Assembly (NCBI GenBank): GCA_964016985.1
Contig: OZ024830.1
Coordinates: 20,422,387-20,486,386, forward strand
Direction: 5' to 3'
DNA length: 64,000 bases
Origin: Anodontia alba
Lineage: Eukaryota; Mollusca; Bivalvia; Lucinida; Lucinidae
The notes under the pieces are model-generated. The model saw only the letters and a program-made list of their open reading frames with translations. It searched no databases and had not been told where the DNA came from. The translations under genes and the position numbers were made by a program. Shown piece by piece: positions 10,847-20,838 of this stretch; the first letter of the stretch is position 1, and each line of letters starts with the position of its first letter.

Positions 10847-11003
10847 GGGAGTAAACAAGTAAAATGGTAACTTATATCAAAGACATGTTAATGGTGCAGA
10901 TCCACATCACTCTGCACAGTCTGTTTAATGTTTAGCTACCAGCCATTTAACATACAGGGTAAAAATTTTCAGATGACATTTTGAAACATTTATCATAATG
11001 ACC

Positions 11004-11223
11004 TTAACCTTGTCATGCAGAATATTTCTAATTTCCAGCCAATCAGATTACCTGATCCGGGTTTTTGATAGAAATTCACAAATTTAATGACAAACAGTGC
11101 AGATCCAGATCAGTTGGCTTCAGAAGCCAACTGATCTGGATCTCTTCTTCAGAAGCCAACTGATATGGATCTACACTGTTTTGCTAAGACAGAGCATGTC
11201 ATGTTCAGCAAAAGAAGGGTTAA
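11004..11223. mobile_element. Family B MITE, reverse orientation, TTAA ends
   Basis: TTAA bounds both sides (11004-11007, 11220-11223). The right arm includes an extra partial tip (TCTTCTTCAGAAGCCAACTG), suggesting slippage or partial duplication of the hairpin tip. Confidence 0.8.
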
Positions 11224-11335
11224 GTATTAGGGACAGACAGGCCTGAGCAAACAGCATGGATCCAGATCAAATGATACAGAATGTGGCTTCTGATCACTCA
11301 TCAGGGTCCATCATTGGCATAGTGCTTATTACGTA
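11224..11335. mobile_element. Family H-like fragment
   Basis: GGACAGACAGGCCTGAGCAA is followed by a degraded hairpin and CATCAGGGTCCATCATT. Confidence 0.5.
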
Positions 11336-11403
11336 CATAAGGAATAACATGCATAAGAAAATTATTTAAAACAAAGTGCCATTAACATAAAATAGTTTAC
11401 TAC

Positions 11404-11471
11404 AAGGGCTGCTCTTAAAGGAAAGAATTTGCTCCCTCTGGGAGCAAATTCTTTCCTTTAAGAGTAGCCCT
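11404..11471. repeat. Near-perfect hairpin, 30-bp stem
   Basis: GGGCTGCTCTTAAAGGAAAG plus AATTTGCTCC is answered by the inverted copy ending in AAGAGTAGCCCT, with one mismatch and a loop of a few bases. Related but degraded arms occur near 33165 and 63890. Confidence 0.85.
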
Positions 11472-11639
11472 TATTTTGGAAGCGCAGTTTTAAACATTTT
11501 TTCCTGAGTGTGTGTAAAAATAATTCTGTTTTGCTATGCCACTGTCTACGCTGTTTGCCATGTAAATACATTAACAGGTAGTTAACTGAACTGGTTCAAT
11601 TTTTAGAACAAATATGGGAAGGTTTTATAATTGTTCCAA

Positions 11640-11830
11640 CATAACTCCAGATAAGGTGCTTTTTCTTCAGCCAAAAAGTATCAATATTTTTCTTATTTTT
11701 CTGTAAAAACATGTTGTGGAACTCAATAGAAGTGCATTACTGAGGTGCTTCTAATGAGTACCCACAACCTATGTTTTCATGGAGAAAAAAGAAAAATAAT
11801 TATCTGATGCCCCTCTTATCTGGAGGTATG
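11640..11830. mobile_element. Family A MITE with 7-bp flanking repeat
   Basis: It runs from CATAACTCCAGATAAGG to CTTATCTGGAGGTATG. The flanks GTTCCAA (11633-11639) and GTCCCAA (11831-11837) differ at one position. Confidence 0.75.
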
Positions 11831-11846
11831 GTCCCAACACTTCAGA

Positions 11847-12059
11847 TTAACCCTAGTCCTGCTGAACCCAGATATGTTCTGCCTTTGGAAACAGTGTAGA
11901 TCCAGATCAGTTGGCTTCTGAAGAAGCCAACTGATCTGGATCTGCACTGTTTGCCATTAAGTATTGAATTGATATCAACAATCTGGATCAAGTAATCCAA
12001 TTGGCTGAAAATTAGACATGGGTCTGGCATCTTAATTTATTCAGGTGGACTAGGGTTAA
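11847..12059. mobile_element. Family B MITE, TTAA ends
   Basis: TTAACCCTAGTCCTGCTGAA starts the element and TTAA ends it (12056-12059). The tip is TTGGCTTCTGAAGAAGCCAA. Confidence 0.85.
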
Positions 12060-12338
12060 TTAATATGGTTATTCTTGATATTCCAGCAGAATGTGTGCAT
12101 CAGTTGTCTTACTATAATACCACAAATTGGTCGGAATTATTAAACTTGTCGAACAGTTACATCTCAGTATTTCTCTAACCAGTCGTACTTTGATCAAAGC
12201 ACTGTTTAAGGTTTGAAAAAAATGATATCCACTGAATTCAAGCGAGTACACATCAAAAACCATTTGAGTTGCATCAGACAAAACAGACCTTAGAGCATGT
12301 GGGAAGAAAGAAGGCCCAGCTATTGTTAAGGCACTTTT

Positions 12339-13550
12339 TTTTTAACCAAGAGGGCCATATGGCCCTGGATCAATCACCTGAGCTCAAGACAGCTTTTTGG
12401 ATGTGACGGTGTCATGGCTTGCGAGATGTCAATTTAAGGTGGCCATTTTGTTTGGTTGCCATAGCAACATTTAGAAGTAGGAAATTTCTGCAGCACTAGC
12501 AGGGAAAGAAGACCATAAGAAGCCTCCGCAGGGTAAGAAGACCCAGTGAAGCAGCAGCAGGGAAAGAAGACCCTGTGAAGCACTAGCATGAAAAGAAGTC
12601 TCTTGTCTATTTTTAGCTCTGGCAGCCATTTGCTCAGACGAGTGGAACCATTTTAGCAATTTTGGAAAAAAAAGGCATAAGAGGAACATTTCTGTGAAAT
12701 TATTTTGAAATCGGGCAACTGGCCTAGGAGGAGATGTCATTTAAAGGTTTTATCTATTTTTAGCTCTGATCACTTTTATCAGCCGAGCGGTAACATTTTA
12801 GCAATTTTGGTAAAGGGGCATACGCGGATCATACCTGTGAAATTATTTTGAAATCGGGCCACTAGCCTATGTGAAGATGTTGTTTAAAGGTTGTTTTTTT
12901 TTCTATTTTTAGCTCTGGCAGCCATGTTGTTCTGCCGAGAGGAACCATTTTAGTAATTGTTGGTAAAGGGCCATAAGAGGAACATTTCTGTGAATTATTT
13001 TTGAAACAAGGCCACTGGCCGCAATGGAGATGTCATTTAAAGGTTTTTCTACTTTTAGCTCTGGTGGCCATTTTGTTCAGCCAAACCAAACCATTTTAGC
13101 AATTTAGTTAAACGGCCTTAAGAGGAACATTTCTGTGAAATTATTATGAAATCAGGCCACTGACCATAAGGGAGATGTTCTTTAAAGGCTTTTCTATTTT
13201 TAGCTCTGGTTGCCATATTGTTAAACTGAGTGGAACCATTTTAGCAATTTTGGTAGAGGGCCATAAGAGGAACATTTGTGAAATTATTTTGAAATCGGGC
13301 CACTGGCCGAGGAGGAGATGTTGTTTGAAGATTTTTCTATTTTTAGCTCTGGCAGCCATCTTGTTCCAGCAATTATGGTAAAGGGCCCAAGTGGAACAAT
13401 TTTGTGAAGTTTGGACAAAATTGGATCAGTAGTTTAAGAGGAGATCTCATTTAAAGAAATTGTTGACGGCAGATTTCTCACCACAGATGATGGACACAGA
13501 ATGATCACAATAGCTCACCTTGAGCACTTCATGCTGAGGTGAACTAATAA
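12339..13550. mobile_element. Modular repeat (type N) with six 145-bp tandem units
   Basis: It begins ACCAAGAGGGCCATATGGCC and ends with AATAGCTCACCTTGAGCAC and a GAGGTGAACTAA tail, matching the ends of the repeats at 38130 and 43269. Units starting near 12604, 12750, 12901, 13046, 13194 and 13337 share CTATTTTTAGCTCTGG and AACCATTTTAGCAATTTTGG. A purine-rich GGGAAAGAAGACC motif is repeated at 12490-12590. No protein is encoded. The terminal hairpin followed by CTAA is reminiscent of Helitrons, which is inference. Confidence 0.7.
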
Positions 13551-13555
13551 ACAGT

Positions 13556-13690
13556 TCTTATACTTTTTTCTTATTTCTCCATCAATACATAGATTATGGT
13601 ACTCATTAAGCGCTGCTAATGAGAATTCACAATATATGTGTTTATGGCGGAATATGAAAATATTTTATTTAGATTGCCCATTTGTCCAGA
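13556..13690. mobile_element. Family A fragment, degraded
   Basis: TTTTTCTTATTTCTCCATCA and an inverted GTGTTTATGGCGGAATATGA remain. The tip is shortened (CATTAAGCGCTGCTAATGAG). Confidence 0.45.
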
Positions 13691-13722
13691 GCTGCTGTTT
13701 TACTTTAAAAGTCATTTCTGCA

Positions 13723-13783
13723 AACAGTGTGGACCCAGATCAGACTGCTCCTGCAGTCTGATCTGGGTCCACACTGTTTGCCT
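13723..13783. repeat. Isolated B/H/I-type hairpin core without known ends
   Basis: GCAAACAGTGTGGACCCAGA and its exact inverse flank the tip AGACTGCTCCTGCAGTCT. The core occurs here outside any recognisable family ends. Confidence 0.75.
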
Positions 13784-13970
13784 GTATGCAAAAATAGGTT
13801 TGAAAAGTTTGCAAGAATATTCAGCAGATGACATAAACAGATGACATTTTCAGATGCAGTTTTTCTTGGCGCTTTAAGGGTTAAATTTCAGAGAGACTTG
13901 GCATTTCATCTGAATTGTCTGTCTAAAAAAAATATTGTAGAATAGTGTCTGCTGCTGTTGTGATTTCACT

Positions 13971-14173
13971 TTAACCCTTAAAGCACCAATCACAACTGCA
14001 GCAGATGACATTTTGAAATATTTTTTTTAAATTTTTCAAAGAAAACAAGTCTTGATATTTCATGTCATGCAGACGATTCAAATGAAATACCAAGACTTGT
14101 TTTCTTTGAAAAATTAAAAAAAGATAAATAAATGTCGTCTGCTACAAATTTTGCTTGGCGCTTTAAGGGTTAA
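13971..14173. mobile_element. Family D (TTAA) MITE, full length
   Basis: It runs from TTAACCCTTAAAGCACCAAT to TTGGCGCTTTAAGGGTTAA. The arms include TCAAAGAAAACAAGTCTTGA and its inverse. Confidence 0.85.
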
Positions 14174-14302
14174 AGGGTTATGATACTTACTGTAAGTATC
14201 AGACAGAGAGGCATGAGGAAACAGATACTACAGAATGTAGGGTCTAAACAATTTGCCACTTATTCAGCAGTTTGTTTTGGACACATCATCATGTATAAAC
14301 AC

Positions 14303-14479
14303 TTAACTCTCTGGGTAAAATTTTCAGCAGACAACTTATTGAAATATTTTTCTTAATTTTCCCAGGAAACAGGATTTGACATTTTGCATGAAATGTCTAA
14401 TCCTGTTTTCTGGGAAAAATAAGAAAAATATCATGACTTTGTCGTCTGGTGAATAAGCCAGGAGAGTGGTAAAGGTTAA
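14303..14479. mobile_element. Family C MITE, TTAA ends
   Basis: It runs from TTAACTCTCTGGGTAAAATT to GAGAGTGGTAAAGGTTAA. The arms CAGGAAACAGGATTTGACAT invert with TGTCTAATCCTGTTTTCTGG. Confidence 0.8.
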
Positions 14480-14897
14480 AAAAAATTAGGCTTGTCCAAT
14501 GGCAAGAAAACATCAGCATTACATTTTGTGTTTGGGTTGCTTCACTTGAATACCGGGTATATGTGAACCATGAATGCATAGGTTAGACTGTGCATCTATT
14601 GTTACGTAATGACCATTACGCATGTGTTTATGGGCCGTAAGGCATGTTCATGTTATATTTAATAAAGAATATAAGGGCCTATTTCTCCTATTACCTGTAC
14701 GTTTCATTTGGTTTAACTTTAATTCTACAATACTTTATAAAAGATAGGAAAAATATCAGGTTTCAACTTTAATCTGCTCTAAGGTCTTACAGCTTGTTAA
14801 GTAAGAAGTAAATCTTATATTTTTGGTAAAAACACATAAAAAGTGACAAGCGTAAAACATACATCTTCTGAATGAGATCAGCAACCCAGATGTTCAT

Positions 14898-14905
14898 TGA
14901 CGTCA
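14898..14905. promoter_or_regulatory. CRE/ATF-type palindrome in U3
   Basis: It is an exact TGACGTCA, repeated in the right LTR at 22476-22483. This is the consensus for CREB/ATF-family factors, placed about 155 bp upstream of the TATA box. A function here is inferred. Confidence 0.45.
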
Positions 14906-15058
14906 TAAATGAATATTGATAAGGGTTAATTAGGGTTAAGGGGTAGGACTTGGCAGACGTAAGATGTCAAGTATACCAGTAATATTCCGTACAGGTCCGG
15001 GAGGGGAGGTCCTAGCTCTATTTTCAGAGCCATGATGTAATGGTCATGTGAGCAAGAG

Positions 15059-15065
15059 TATATAA
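15059..15065 (+). promoter_or_regulatory. TATA box of the LTR promoter
   Basis: TATATAA lies in U3 and is conserved in the right LTR (22637-22643). Transcription would start roughly 25-35 bp downstream. Confidence 0.65.
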
Positions 15066-15177
15066 GCTGTGCGCAATGCGTGGAGCGGGGTTGGTTAGTT
15101 GGTTACTCTGAAGTTAAGTCTTAAGTAGTCTGGAGTAGAGTTGGTTTAGTCCGAGAGTTGTTGCTTGTTGTAGTGAA

Positions 15178-15183
15178 AATAAA
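15178..15183 (+). promoter_or_regulatory. Polyadenylation signal in the LTR
   Basis: AATAAA is conserved in the right LTR (22749-22754), where it would end the genomic RNA. Confidence 0.6.
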
Positions 15184-15290
15184 ATGACATATTTAATCAG
15201 AAAAGCCTCTTGTTGCTGTTTTTAAGAGTGGACACTCAATGGCCGGATCCTAGGCTTAGCGGACGACTATGCAACACCCTAATTTTTGTA

Positions 15291-15308
15291 TGGTGCCGTA
15301 ATCCAGGA
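15291..15308 (+). other. Candidate tRNA primer-binding site
   Basis: TGGTGCCGTAATCCAGGA begins 14 bp after the LTR, farther than usual. TGG complements the CCA end of a tRNA. The first eight bases equal the complement of animal tRNA-Phe ends, with three mismatches after that, so the true primer is uncertain. Confidence 0.5.
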
Positions 15309-15454
15309 TGGACTTAACTAATTACTTAGTTAATTAACTTTCGTGTTCTTGAACGACTTTCGGAGAAGACATTCTCAAGTTTCGTGTGAAAGGACAGGGA
15401 CATTCTTGACTGGGTAAGTCTTGATTTGTATTTTGTCTTTGTTTATCATTGAGA

Positions 15455-16363
15455 ATGGCAGAAGCTGGTATAGCACAAGCTTTTCAAACTTTGGCTACTC
15501 AGATGGGCAAAGTCTCAACTGCGTTGGGGGCCCAGGGTGTTAATCAAATTGTTACGCCATTCGAGGGGGAAGCTTCTAAGTTCAAGGACTGGGTTAAGTC
15601 CATAGAGAAATATGCTGTACTAATGAACCTGGGGGATGATGGAATTAAACGTGTGGCATATCAAGCTAGCCGGGGTCCAGCCAGTGACTTCATCAGACGA
15701 TATCAGGACGCAAACCAGCAGGCTACATGGGCTCAAATGAAAGCTGAGCTAGCGGTCAGATTTTCAGAAGTGACCGACGCGCAACATGCTTTCATGTTGT
15801 TAAGGAAAGAAAAACAAAAGCATAGCGAGACCGTGCAGGTCTATGCTGAAAGGTTGTTAACCTTAGCGGAAGATGCTTTTGTGGGCCAACAAGGGGCACC
15901 CATTCAAAGACAGTTAATTGACATTTTCGTCGATGGGTTGGCTGAGGATCAATTAAAACTTAAGGTGTTACGGGAGAATCCTGCAACTTTGGAGGCTGCT
16001 GTAACATGTGCAACCAACGAACAAAACTTACGCAAGAGGTTTAATTTGCGAACACGTCGTGAATATTATCCAGTCACTGACGATGATCGCATGGAAGTCG
16101 ATTACTACAGACCTGGATTGCGTTGCTTCAAGTGCAACAGAAAAGGTCATAGGTCAAAGGACTGTAGGGTCAAACCGTGTGTTAACGCAGTAGAAAATCA
16201 GGCTGTACCTAAAACTTATAATGACCGGAAAAAGGATATGAGTTGCTGGTACTGTGATAAAAAGGGACACTTAAAGCATGAGTGTAGAAAACGCAAGGCA
16301 GATTTAGAGAGGGGTAAGCAAAATTCAGGACAAAACAGAAATCAAAGTAATCAGGGAAACTAG
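15455..16363 (+). CDS. gag: Gag polyprotein of the Gypsy element
   Basis: The 302-residue product starts at the first ATG in this frame (MAEAGIAQAF). A helical capsid-like region fills about residues 30-185, with WVKSIEKY near residue 45 and a retrotransposon-gag type segment around WAQMKAELAVRF. Two CCHC zinc knuckles of the CX2CX4HX4C form follow, at residues 224-237 (CFKCNRKGHRSKDC) and 264-277 (CWYCDKKGHLKHEC), which bind genomic RNA. The end is basic and Gln/Asn-rich. The stop TAG (16361-16363) immediately follows a slippery heptamer, so most ribosomes should end here and make Gag in excess of Gag-Pol. Gag assembles the cytoplasmic particle in which reverse transcription occurs. Confidence 0.93.
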   Translation: MAEAGIAQAFQTLATQMGKVSTALGAQGVNQIVTPFEGEASKFKDWVKSIEKYAVLMNLGDDGIKRVAYQASRGPASDFIRRYQDANQQATWAQMKAELAVRFSEVTDAQHAFMLLRKEKQKHSETVQVYAERLLTLAEDAFVGQQGAPIQRQLIDIFVDGLAEDQLKLKVLRENPATLEAAVTCATNEQNLRKRFNLRTRREYYPVTDDDRMEVDYYRPGLRCFKCNRKGHRSKDCRVKPCVNAVENQAVPKTYNDRKKDMSCWYCDKKGHLKHECRKRKADLERGKQNSGQNRNQSNQGN

Positions 16364-19300
16364 GGCGCTCCTCTCATAAAGAAGCCGGTGGGAGGAGTAA
16401 ATTTAAAAATAAAATTCCAACTTTCAATATAGCGTTTACAGGAAGTCCAAACTCATGTTTAATTCAAGTAGGAAAAAATAAATTTAGGTCACTTGTAGAT
16501 TCTGGAGCCGAGGTATCACTTATACATAGACGCGTATACAGGTTACTGAAAAATAAGCCAGCGCTTATAAATAAAACTGCAAGACTGCAGTCAGTCAGCG
16601 GCGGAGCATTAAAAATAGACGGTTATGTTAACTTAGTTATAAAAATCGGGAATACCGAAATTGAACACGGGTTTTACGTGTCGCCGTCTATTAATAGAAA
16701 TGTTATTTTAGGTAGAGACTGGCTTGTTCAAAATGGCGTTAGATTGTATTTCGACTTAGGTTTTCTACAAGTTGGCAACAGTAAGGTTCCTCTCGAAGAA
16801 GATATTCATATAGCATCACTGGTTAGGTTAAAATCAAATACTGTACTCAAACCGCAAACTGCTTCTGTTTGTGTAGGGAAGGTCAAGGATAGTTATGAGT
16901 TACCTACTTCTCATTTGTATTCAGTTTCAGCTGTAAATGTTGGGTATATAAGTTCAGAACCTGGACTCATGGTTTCAAATTCTGTTGCTAGGTTAAGTAA
17001 GGGGAGAGCAATACCAATAATGGTGGTAAACAATACGAATCGAACTCTGCAGTTGTCTAGAGGTTGTGTTGTTGCAAAAGTTGAGACAATAGGTAAGGGA
17101 AATATTCGAAGCATAAATACGGTAATGAAAAATGCAAAGTCAAATACACATATTGATTGGAATTCAGATGTAGATGTCCCGGGTGAGCATAAGGCAATCG
17201 TTGTTAATTTTCTGAAAAGGCATAGGGACCTTTTCGCTACAAAAGATTCGGAATTAGGGCACACAGACACAGTGAAAATGAAAATAGAAACAGGAACACA
17301 ACAACCAATTAAGTTGAGGCCGTATAGGACACCCATTCAAAATAGACAAGTAATAGATAAGGCTGTTGACGAAATGCTCGATGCAAATGTCATTCGTAGG
17401 TCAAAATCTCCGTGGAGTTTTCCAGTAGTAATAGTAGATAAGAAAGATGGGTCAAAAAGATTTTGTGTTGATTTTAGGAAGTTGAATCAAATTACTAAAC
17501 CTAATTCTTATCCTCTTCCTTTGATTGATGATATTTTGGCACTTTTAGGAAAAGCAAAGTACTTTACTTCACTTGATTTGAAAAGTGGGTATTGGCAAGT
17601 GCTCATGGACGAAAAAGATAAAGAGAAAACTGCTTTCGCTTGTCATAGAGGTTTATTTGAATTTAATGTTATGCCTTTCGGGTTGACATCAGCTCCAGCT
17701 GTGTTTCAAGAACTCATGTCAATTGTACTTCATGGGTTGAGCCACTTTGCTACAGCATACTTGGATGACATATTGATTTACAGTGAAACTTTGGAAGATC
17801 ATATGCATCATTTGCAGGAAGTGTTTGACAGGTTGCGAGAACATGGGTTAAAGTTAAAACTTAAGAAATGTTCATTTTTGAAACTAGAGACAAATTATCT
17901 GGGATTTTTAATTAATGACAGAGGCATAAAGCCAGATCCTCTGAAAGTTGAAGCAATAAAGTCGTTACCTGCACCTACATGTGTAAGAGAAGTTCGATCA
18001 TTCATAGGTATGACCTCGTACTATCGTCGGTTCATTCCCAATTTCTCAGAAATTGCGGAACCAGTCATTGCCTTGACACGTAAACATGCAAGATTCAAAT
18101 GGTCTGAGGAATGCCAGAAAGCATTCGAATACTTAAAAGCAAGTTTGACAGTTGTACCTTTGCTGTCATACCCAGATCCGAATAAGCCGTACACTTTATA
18201 TACAGACGCAAGTAATTCGTGTATCGGTGCGTGCTTGACTCAACAGTGCGACGATGAAGATGGCATTTTGCCAAATGTTAAAAATGAGAAACCAATCTAT
18301 TATCTCTCCCATAAGTTAAGCAGGACACAATGTAAATGGTCTACAATAGAGAAAGAAGCATTTGCGATCCATTATTCATTACAGAAGCTAGATTATTATC
18401 TCCACAATTCTAGGTTTGTTATCAAAACTGATCATAAGCCCCTTAAGTATTTGTTAGAGTCTCCAATACAGAATAAAAAGATCCAGCTGTGGGCGCTGGG
18501 TATGTCCGGTTATAACTGCAAGATTGAATATATAGCAGGTACTGAAAATACCTGTGCTGATTTGCTTAGCAGAAAACCAAATGTTGAGTGCACTGACCCA
18601 ATTTTAGAACCCTTTGAATTGGACATAAATGATAATACTTTTGAAGTAGGAATGATAAATTCCAATGAAATGGACCCAAAAGAATTTGCAAGTTGTCAGG
18701 TTCCTGAAAAAGAACCATTAGGAGTTCCAGAATGTGAGTTACCTGGTCTTAATATGGTACAAGAACAATCAAAAGACAGTGAAATTCTAGAGCTTAAAAC
18801 AGTCTTGGCACATGGTGATCCATCTAAAGCAATTAAGCGCAGATATCTTATTGAAAATAACATTGTGTATTTCTTGTCTGACCCTGAAGATAATCCAACG
18901 TTACGTTTGTATATCCCTGTGCAACTAAGACAGTTGGTAGTAAAGCAATACCATGATGACAATGGTCACATGGGTGTTCAAAAGACGTACGATGCTATTC
19001 GTCAAAAATATTATTGGCCAAATTTATTTAAAGAATTGTATGACTATGTTTCGGCTTGTACCATTTGCCAAACAAGGTCTGCTCAAAAAGTAAAACCTCC
19101 TATCCAAGAAACGGATATACCACCGTACGCATTTGCAAAATTAAGTCTTGATTTGTCGGGACCGTATCCAAAAAGTTTGTCAGGGAACAGGTACATAATT
19201 GCTTTTGTTGACTGGTATAGTGGTTGGCCAGAAGCATTTGCAGTGCCAGATAAGACGGCAGAAACTATTGCACACTTGATAATAAATGAGATATTTCCTC

Positions 19301-20427
19301 GTTTTGGTTGTCCACTTGAATTGGTCACAGATAATGGTACTGAAAATTGCAATAAGGTTGTTAAGGAAACATTAGAAGTTTTGAACATTCACCATGTACG
19401 CACAAGTTATTATAGTCCTCAATCAAATAGCCGCGTGGAACGCCTCCATCGTACCTTGCATGACATCTTAGCCAAGAAACTGATTGATGGTCAAGACACT
19501 TGGGACTTACACTTGAACCAAGTGTTAGCAGCCATTAGGTTCAATGTCAGTGAAGCGACCGATTATTCGCCATATTACCTTTTATATAATCGCGATGTCG
19601 TTCTTCCAATTGACAATTTGTTAAAACCTAGACTTAAATATCAAGGTGAAGATCTCCATCAGATCTCATTACAAGAGCAACATAAGGCCTTTATGTTAGT
19701 TCACGGTAGGTTAAAGAAACAGAAACGTCGGCAAGCAAAGTATGCAAATAAAAATTGTAAGGACATACAGTTTAAGGTAGGGGATCCTGTATTTTATAGG
19801 AAACATGCTCGTACTGGTAAACTAGATATTAAATGGGAACCATTTTATAGGGTCATTGAGTGCAAATCTCCAGTTACATATGTAATAAGGAATCAGTTGG
19901 ACGGTAGGACGGTTAAAGTTCATGCGAGACATTTAAAGTTAGCTAAGGTAGACGATTGGGAAATACCTAAAACATCCGAGGGTAGGCCAATTCGTAAAGC
20001 CGCGTATGTCGTACCTCCGCCTGATACAGATAAAAGTTCCTCAGATTCCTCAGAATCTGAATCGGTAAACCCTCAAATGAAACTTGCAGCCAAATACCGT
20101 CGCGAGAGGGAAGATTCAGATGATGAAGAAGACATTCCGTTGATGGAACTTGCGAAACGTTTGAAAGCGCGAGAATGTCGCGAAGCCGAAGAAAGGGCAC
20201 CTATGTCGAGTGAAAGTAACTCGCCAAGTGATACTAGTGATACAGAATCTATGGGTACAATAGATTATGAACTATCAGACTCAATGTTAGTTGATCAGGT
20301 TAAGGCATTACCGGCAGAGACGTCTGTCGGAACCAAGCGTTTAGCTAAAGTAAAAAGGTCAAAAAGAGACCGGGAAGTTAAGGGTAAGGTTAGGACCCTA
20401 TTAAGCGCTATAGCGGAAATGTTTTAA
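16351..20427 (+). CDS. pol: Pol polyprotein: protease, reverse transcriptase, RNase H, integrase
   Basis: The frame is open from 16351, just after a TAA, and is entered by frameshift rather than by its own ATG; it gives about 1358 residues. Counting from 16351: retropepsin motif LVDSGAEVSLI with catalytic D50, and ILGRDWL; reverse transcriptase with YLDD at 470-473; RNase H with YTDAS (D619); integrase zinc finger from H868 to C903 (HX4H, CX2C); catalytic core D934, D994, E1030 with 59 and 35 residues between, the classic DD35E spacing. A GPY/F-like module appears as WEPFY at 1162. No chromodomain is seen. The last ~150 residues are Ser/acid-rich, then basic. The enzymes process Gag-Pol, copy RNA to DNA and insert it into chromosomes. 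No disruption is seen. Confidence 0.95.
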   Translation, partial: SGKLGRSSHKEAGGRSKFKNKIPTFNIAFTGSPNSCLIQVGKNKFRSLVDSGAEVSLIHRRVYRLLKNKPALINKTARLQSVSGGALKIDGYVNLVIKIGNTEIEHGFYVSPSINRNVILGRDWLVQNGVRLYFDLGFLQVGNSKVPLEEDIHIASLVRLKSNTVLKPQTASVCVGKVKDSYELPTSHLYSVSAVNVGYISSEPGLMVSNSVARLSKGRAIPIMVVNNTNRTLQLSRGCVVAKVETIGKGNIRSINTVMKNAKSNTHIDWNSDVDVPGEHKAIVVNFLKRHRDLFATKDSELGHTDTVKMKIETGTQQPIKLRPYRTPIQNRQVIDKAVDEMLDANVIRRSKSPWSFPVVIVDKKDGSKRFCVDFRKLNQITKPNSYPLPLIDDILALLGKAKYFTSLDLKSGYWQVLMDEKDKEKTAFACHRGLFEFNVMPFGLTSAPAVFQELMSIVLHGLSHFATAYLDDILIYSETLEDHMHHLQEVFDRLREHGLKLKLKKCSFLKLETNYLGFLINDRGIKPDPLKVEAIKSLPAPTCVREVRSFIGMTSYYRRFIPNFSEIAEPVIALTRKHARFKWSEECQKAFEYLKASLTVVPLLSYPDPNKPYTLYTDASNSCIGACLTQQCDDEDGILPNVKNEKPIYYLSHKLSRTQCKWSTIEKEAFAIHYSLQKLDYYLHNSRFVIKTDHKPLKYLLESPIQNKKIQLWALGMSGYNCKIEYIAGTENTCADLLSRKPNVECTDPILEPFELDINDNTFEVGMINSNEMDPKEFASCQVPEKEPLGVPECELPGLNMVQEQSKDSEILELKTVLAHGDPSKAIKRRYLIENNIVYFLSDPEDNPTLRLYIPVQLRQLVVKQYHDDNGHMGVQKTYDAIRQKYYWPNLFKELYDYVSACTICQTRSAQKVKPPIQETDIPPYAFAKLSLDLSGPYPKSLSGNRYIIAFVDWYSGWPEAFAVPDKTAETIAHLIINEIFPRFGCPLELVTDNGTENCNKVVKETLEVLNIHHVRTSYYSPQSNSRVERLHRTLHDILAKKLIDGQDTWDLHLNQVLAAIRFNVSEATDYSPYYLLYNRDVVLPIDNLLKPRLKYQGEDLHQISLQEQHKAFMLVHGRLKKQKRRQAKYANKNCKDIQFKVGDPVFYRKHARTGKLDIKWEPFYRVIECKSPVTYVIRNQLDGRTVKVHARHLKLAKVDDWEIPKTSEGRPIRKAAYVVPPPDTDKSSSDSSESESVNPQMKLAAKYRREREDSDDEEDIPLMELAKRLKARECREAEERAPMSSESNSPSDTSDTESMGTIDYELSDSMLVDQVKALPAETSVGTKRLAKVKRSKRDREVKGKVRTLLSAIAEMF
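16354..16398 (+). promoter_or_regulatory. -1 ribosomal frameshift site linking gag and pol
   Basis: The heptamer GGGAAAC (16354-16360) is read in the gag frame as G GGA AAC, directly before the UAG stop. Slipping back one base gives GGG AAA, which enters the pol frame. Six bases later GCTCCTC (16367-16373) can pair with GAGGAGT (16392-16398), a 7-bp stem with one G-U pair and an 18-nt loop. Heptamer, frame and spacing all fit classic retroviral frameshift signals, and GGGAAAC is a known slippery sequence. Confidence 0.85.
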
Positions 20428-20451
20428 TTAAAATGGCTTCATATTGTGTAA

Positions 20452-20838
20452 ATAAGTAGTAAGGTTGACGTCAGTAGTACGTCGTGGCCAACATGGGCAT
20501 ATATAATTATCAATATTGGGGTATCAGTATTGATTGGGTGTATTATTTATATGTACTGTAGGTTTTATAAAGGTAAAAAGAAAAGGGTACATATTTTAAC
20601 TTGCTGTACAAGGCTAGCCATTCTCAGTGGTAATGAAACAAATGCGAATCCAGACGAACTAAATGGTCAAACCAAGGTGTCCTACCAGGGACGGGAAGAA
20701 ACAGTCATGTTTCTCGGAAGCGATAGTTCTTCCGCACCGGGTAATAAAGACACGTCGCCGCATGAAGACGAAGGGATGTTACAAAGACTGTATCCGAACC
20801 TTCCTCTTGCCGGAAATAAACATTCGTCGTCGTCATAA
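20452..20838 (+). CDS. Post-pol frame with one membrane segment, start uncertain
   Basis: The frame is open from 20452 to TAA at 20836-20838 but its first ATG is at 20551, inside the membrane segment. It encodes a short Ser/Thr-rich stretch, about 22 hydrophobic residues (WAYIIINIGVSVLIGCIIYM, 20494-20553), then a basic stop-transfer cluster (FYKGKKKR) and a polar tail ending SSSS. That layout fits a membrane anchor with a cytosolic tail. It lies where an envelope gene would be, yet there is no large ectodomain. It could be expressed only by splicing onto an upstream start or by a non-ATG start. I do not recognise a homologue. Confidence 0.45.
   Translation: MSSKVDVSSTSWPTWAYIIINIGVSVLIGCIIYMYCRFYKGKKKRVHILTCCTRLAILSGNETNANPDELNGQTKVSYQGREETVMFLGSDSSSAPGNKDTSPHEDEGMLQRLYPNLPLAGNKHSSSS

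Larger units (their letters stand above)
14600..15276 (+). repeat. Left LTR of the Gypsy element
   Basis: It begins TGTTACGTAATGACCATTAC and ends ACGACTATGCAACA. It carries a TATA box, a polyadenylation signal and a CRE-like palindrome. Relative to the right LTR it has a 7-bp net insertion near 15094 (GGTTAGTTGG). Confidence 0.95.

Noticed and set aside
14931..14951. Telomere-like GGGTTAATTAGGGTTAAGGGG
   Set aside because: Only two degenerate units inside the LTR, present in both LTRs.
20433..20457. Short ATG frame just after pol (MASYCVNK)
   Set aside because: It ends after eight codons and is not linked to the membrane-segment frame.
20452..20838. Envelope glycoprotein gene
   Set aside because: There is one membrane segment and a tail but no ectodomain, signal peptide, furin site or fusion peptide, so the name is not justified.
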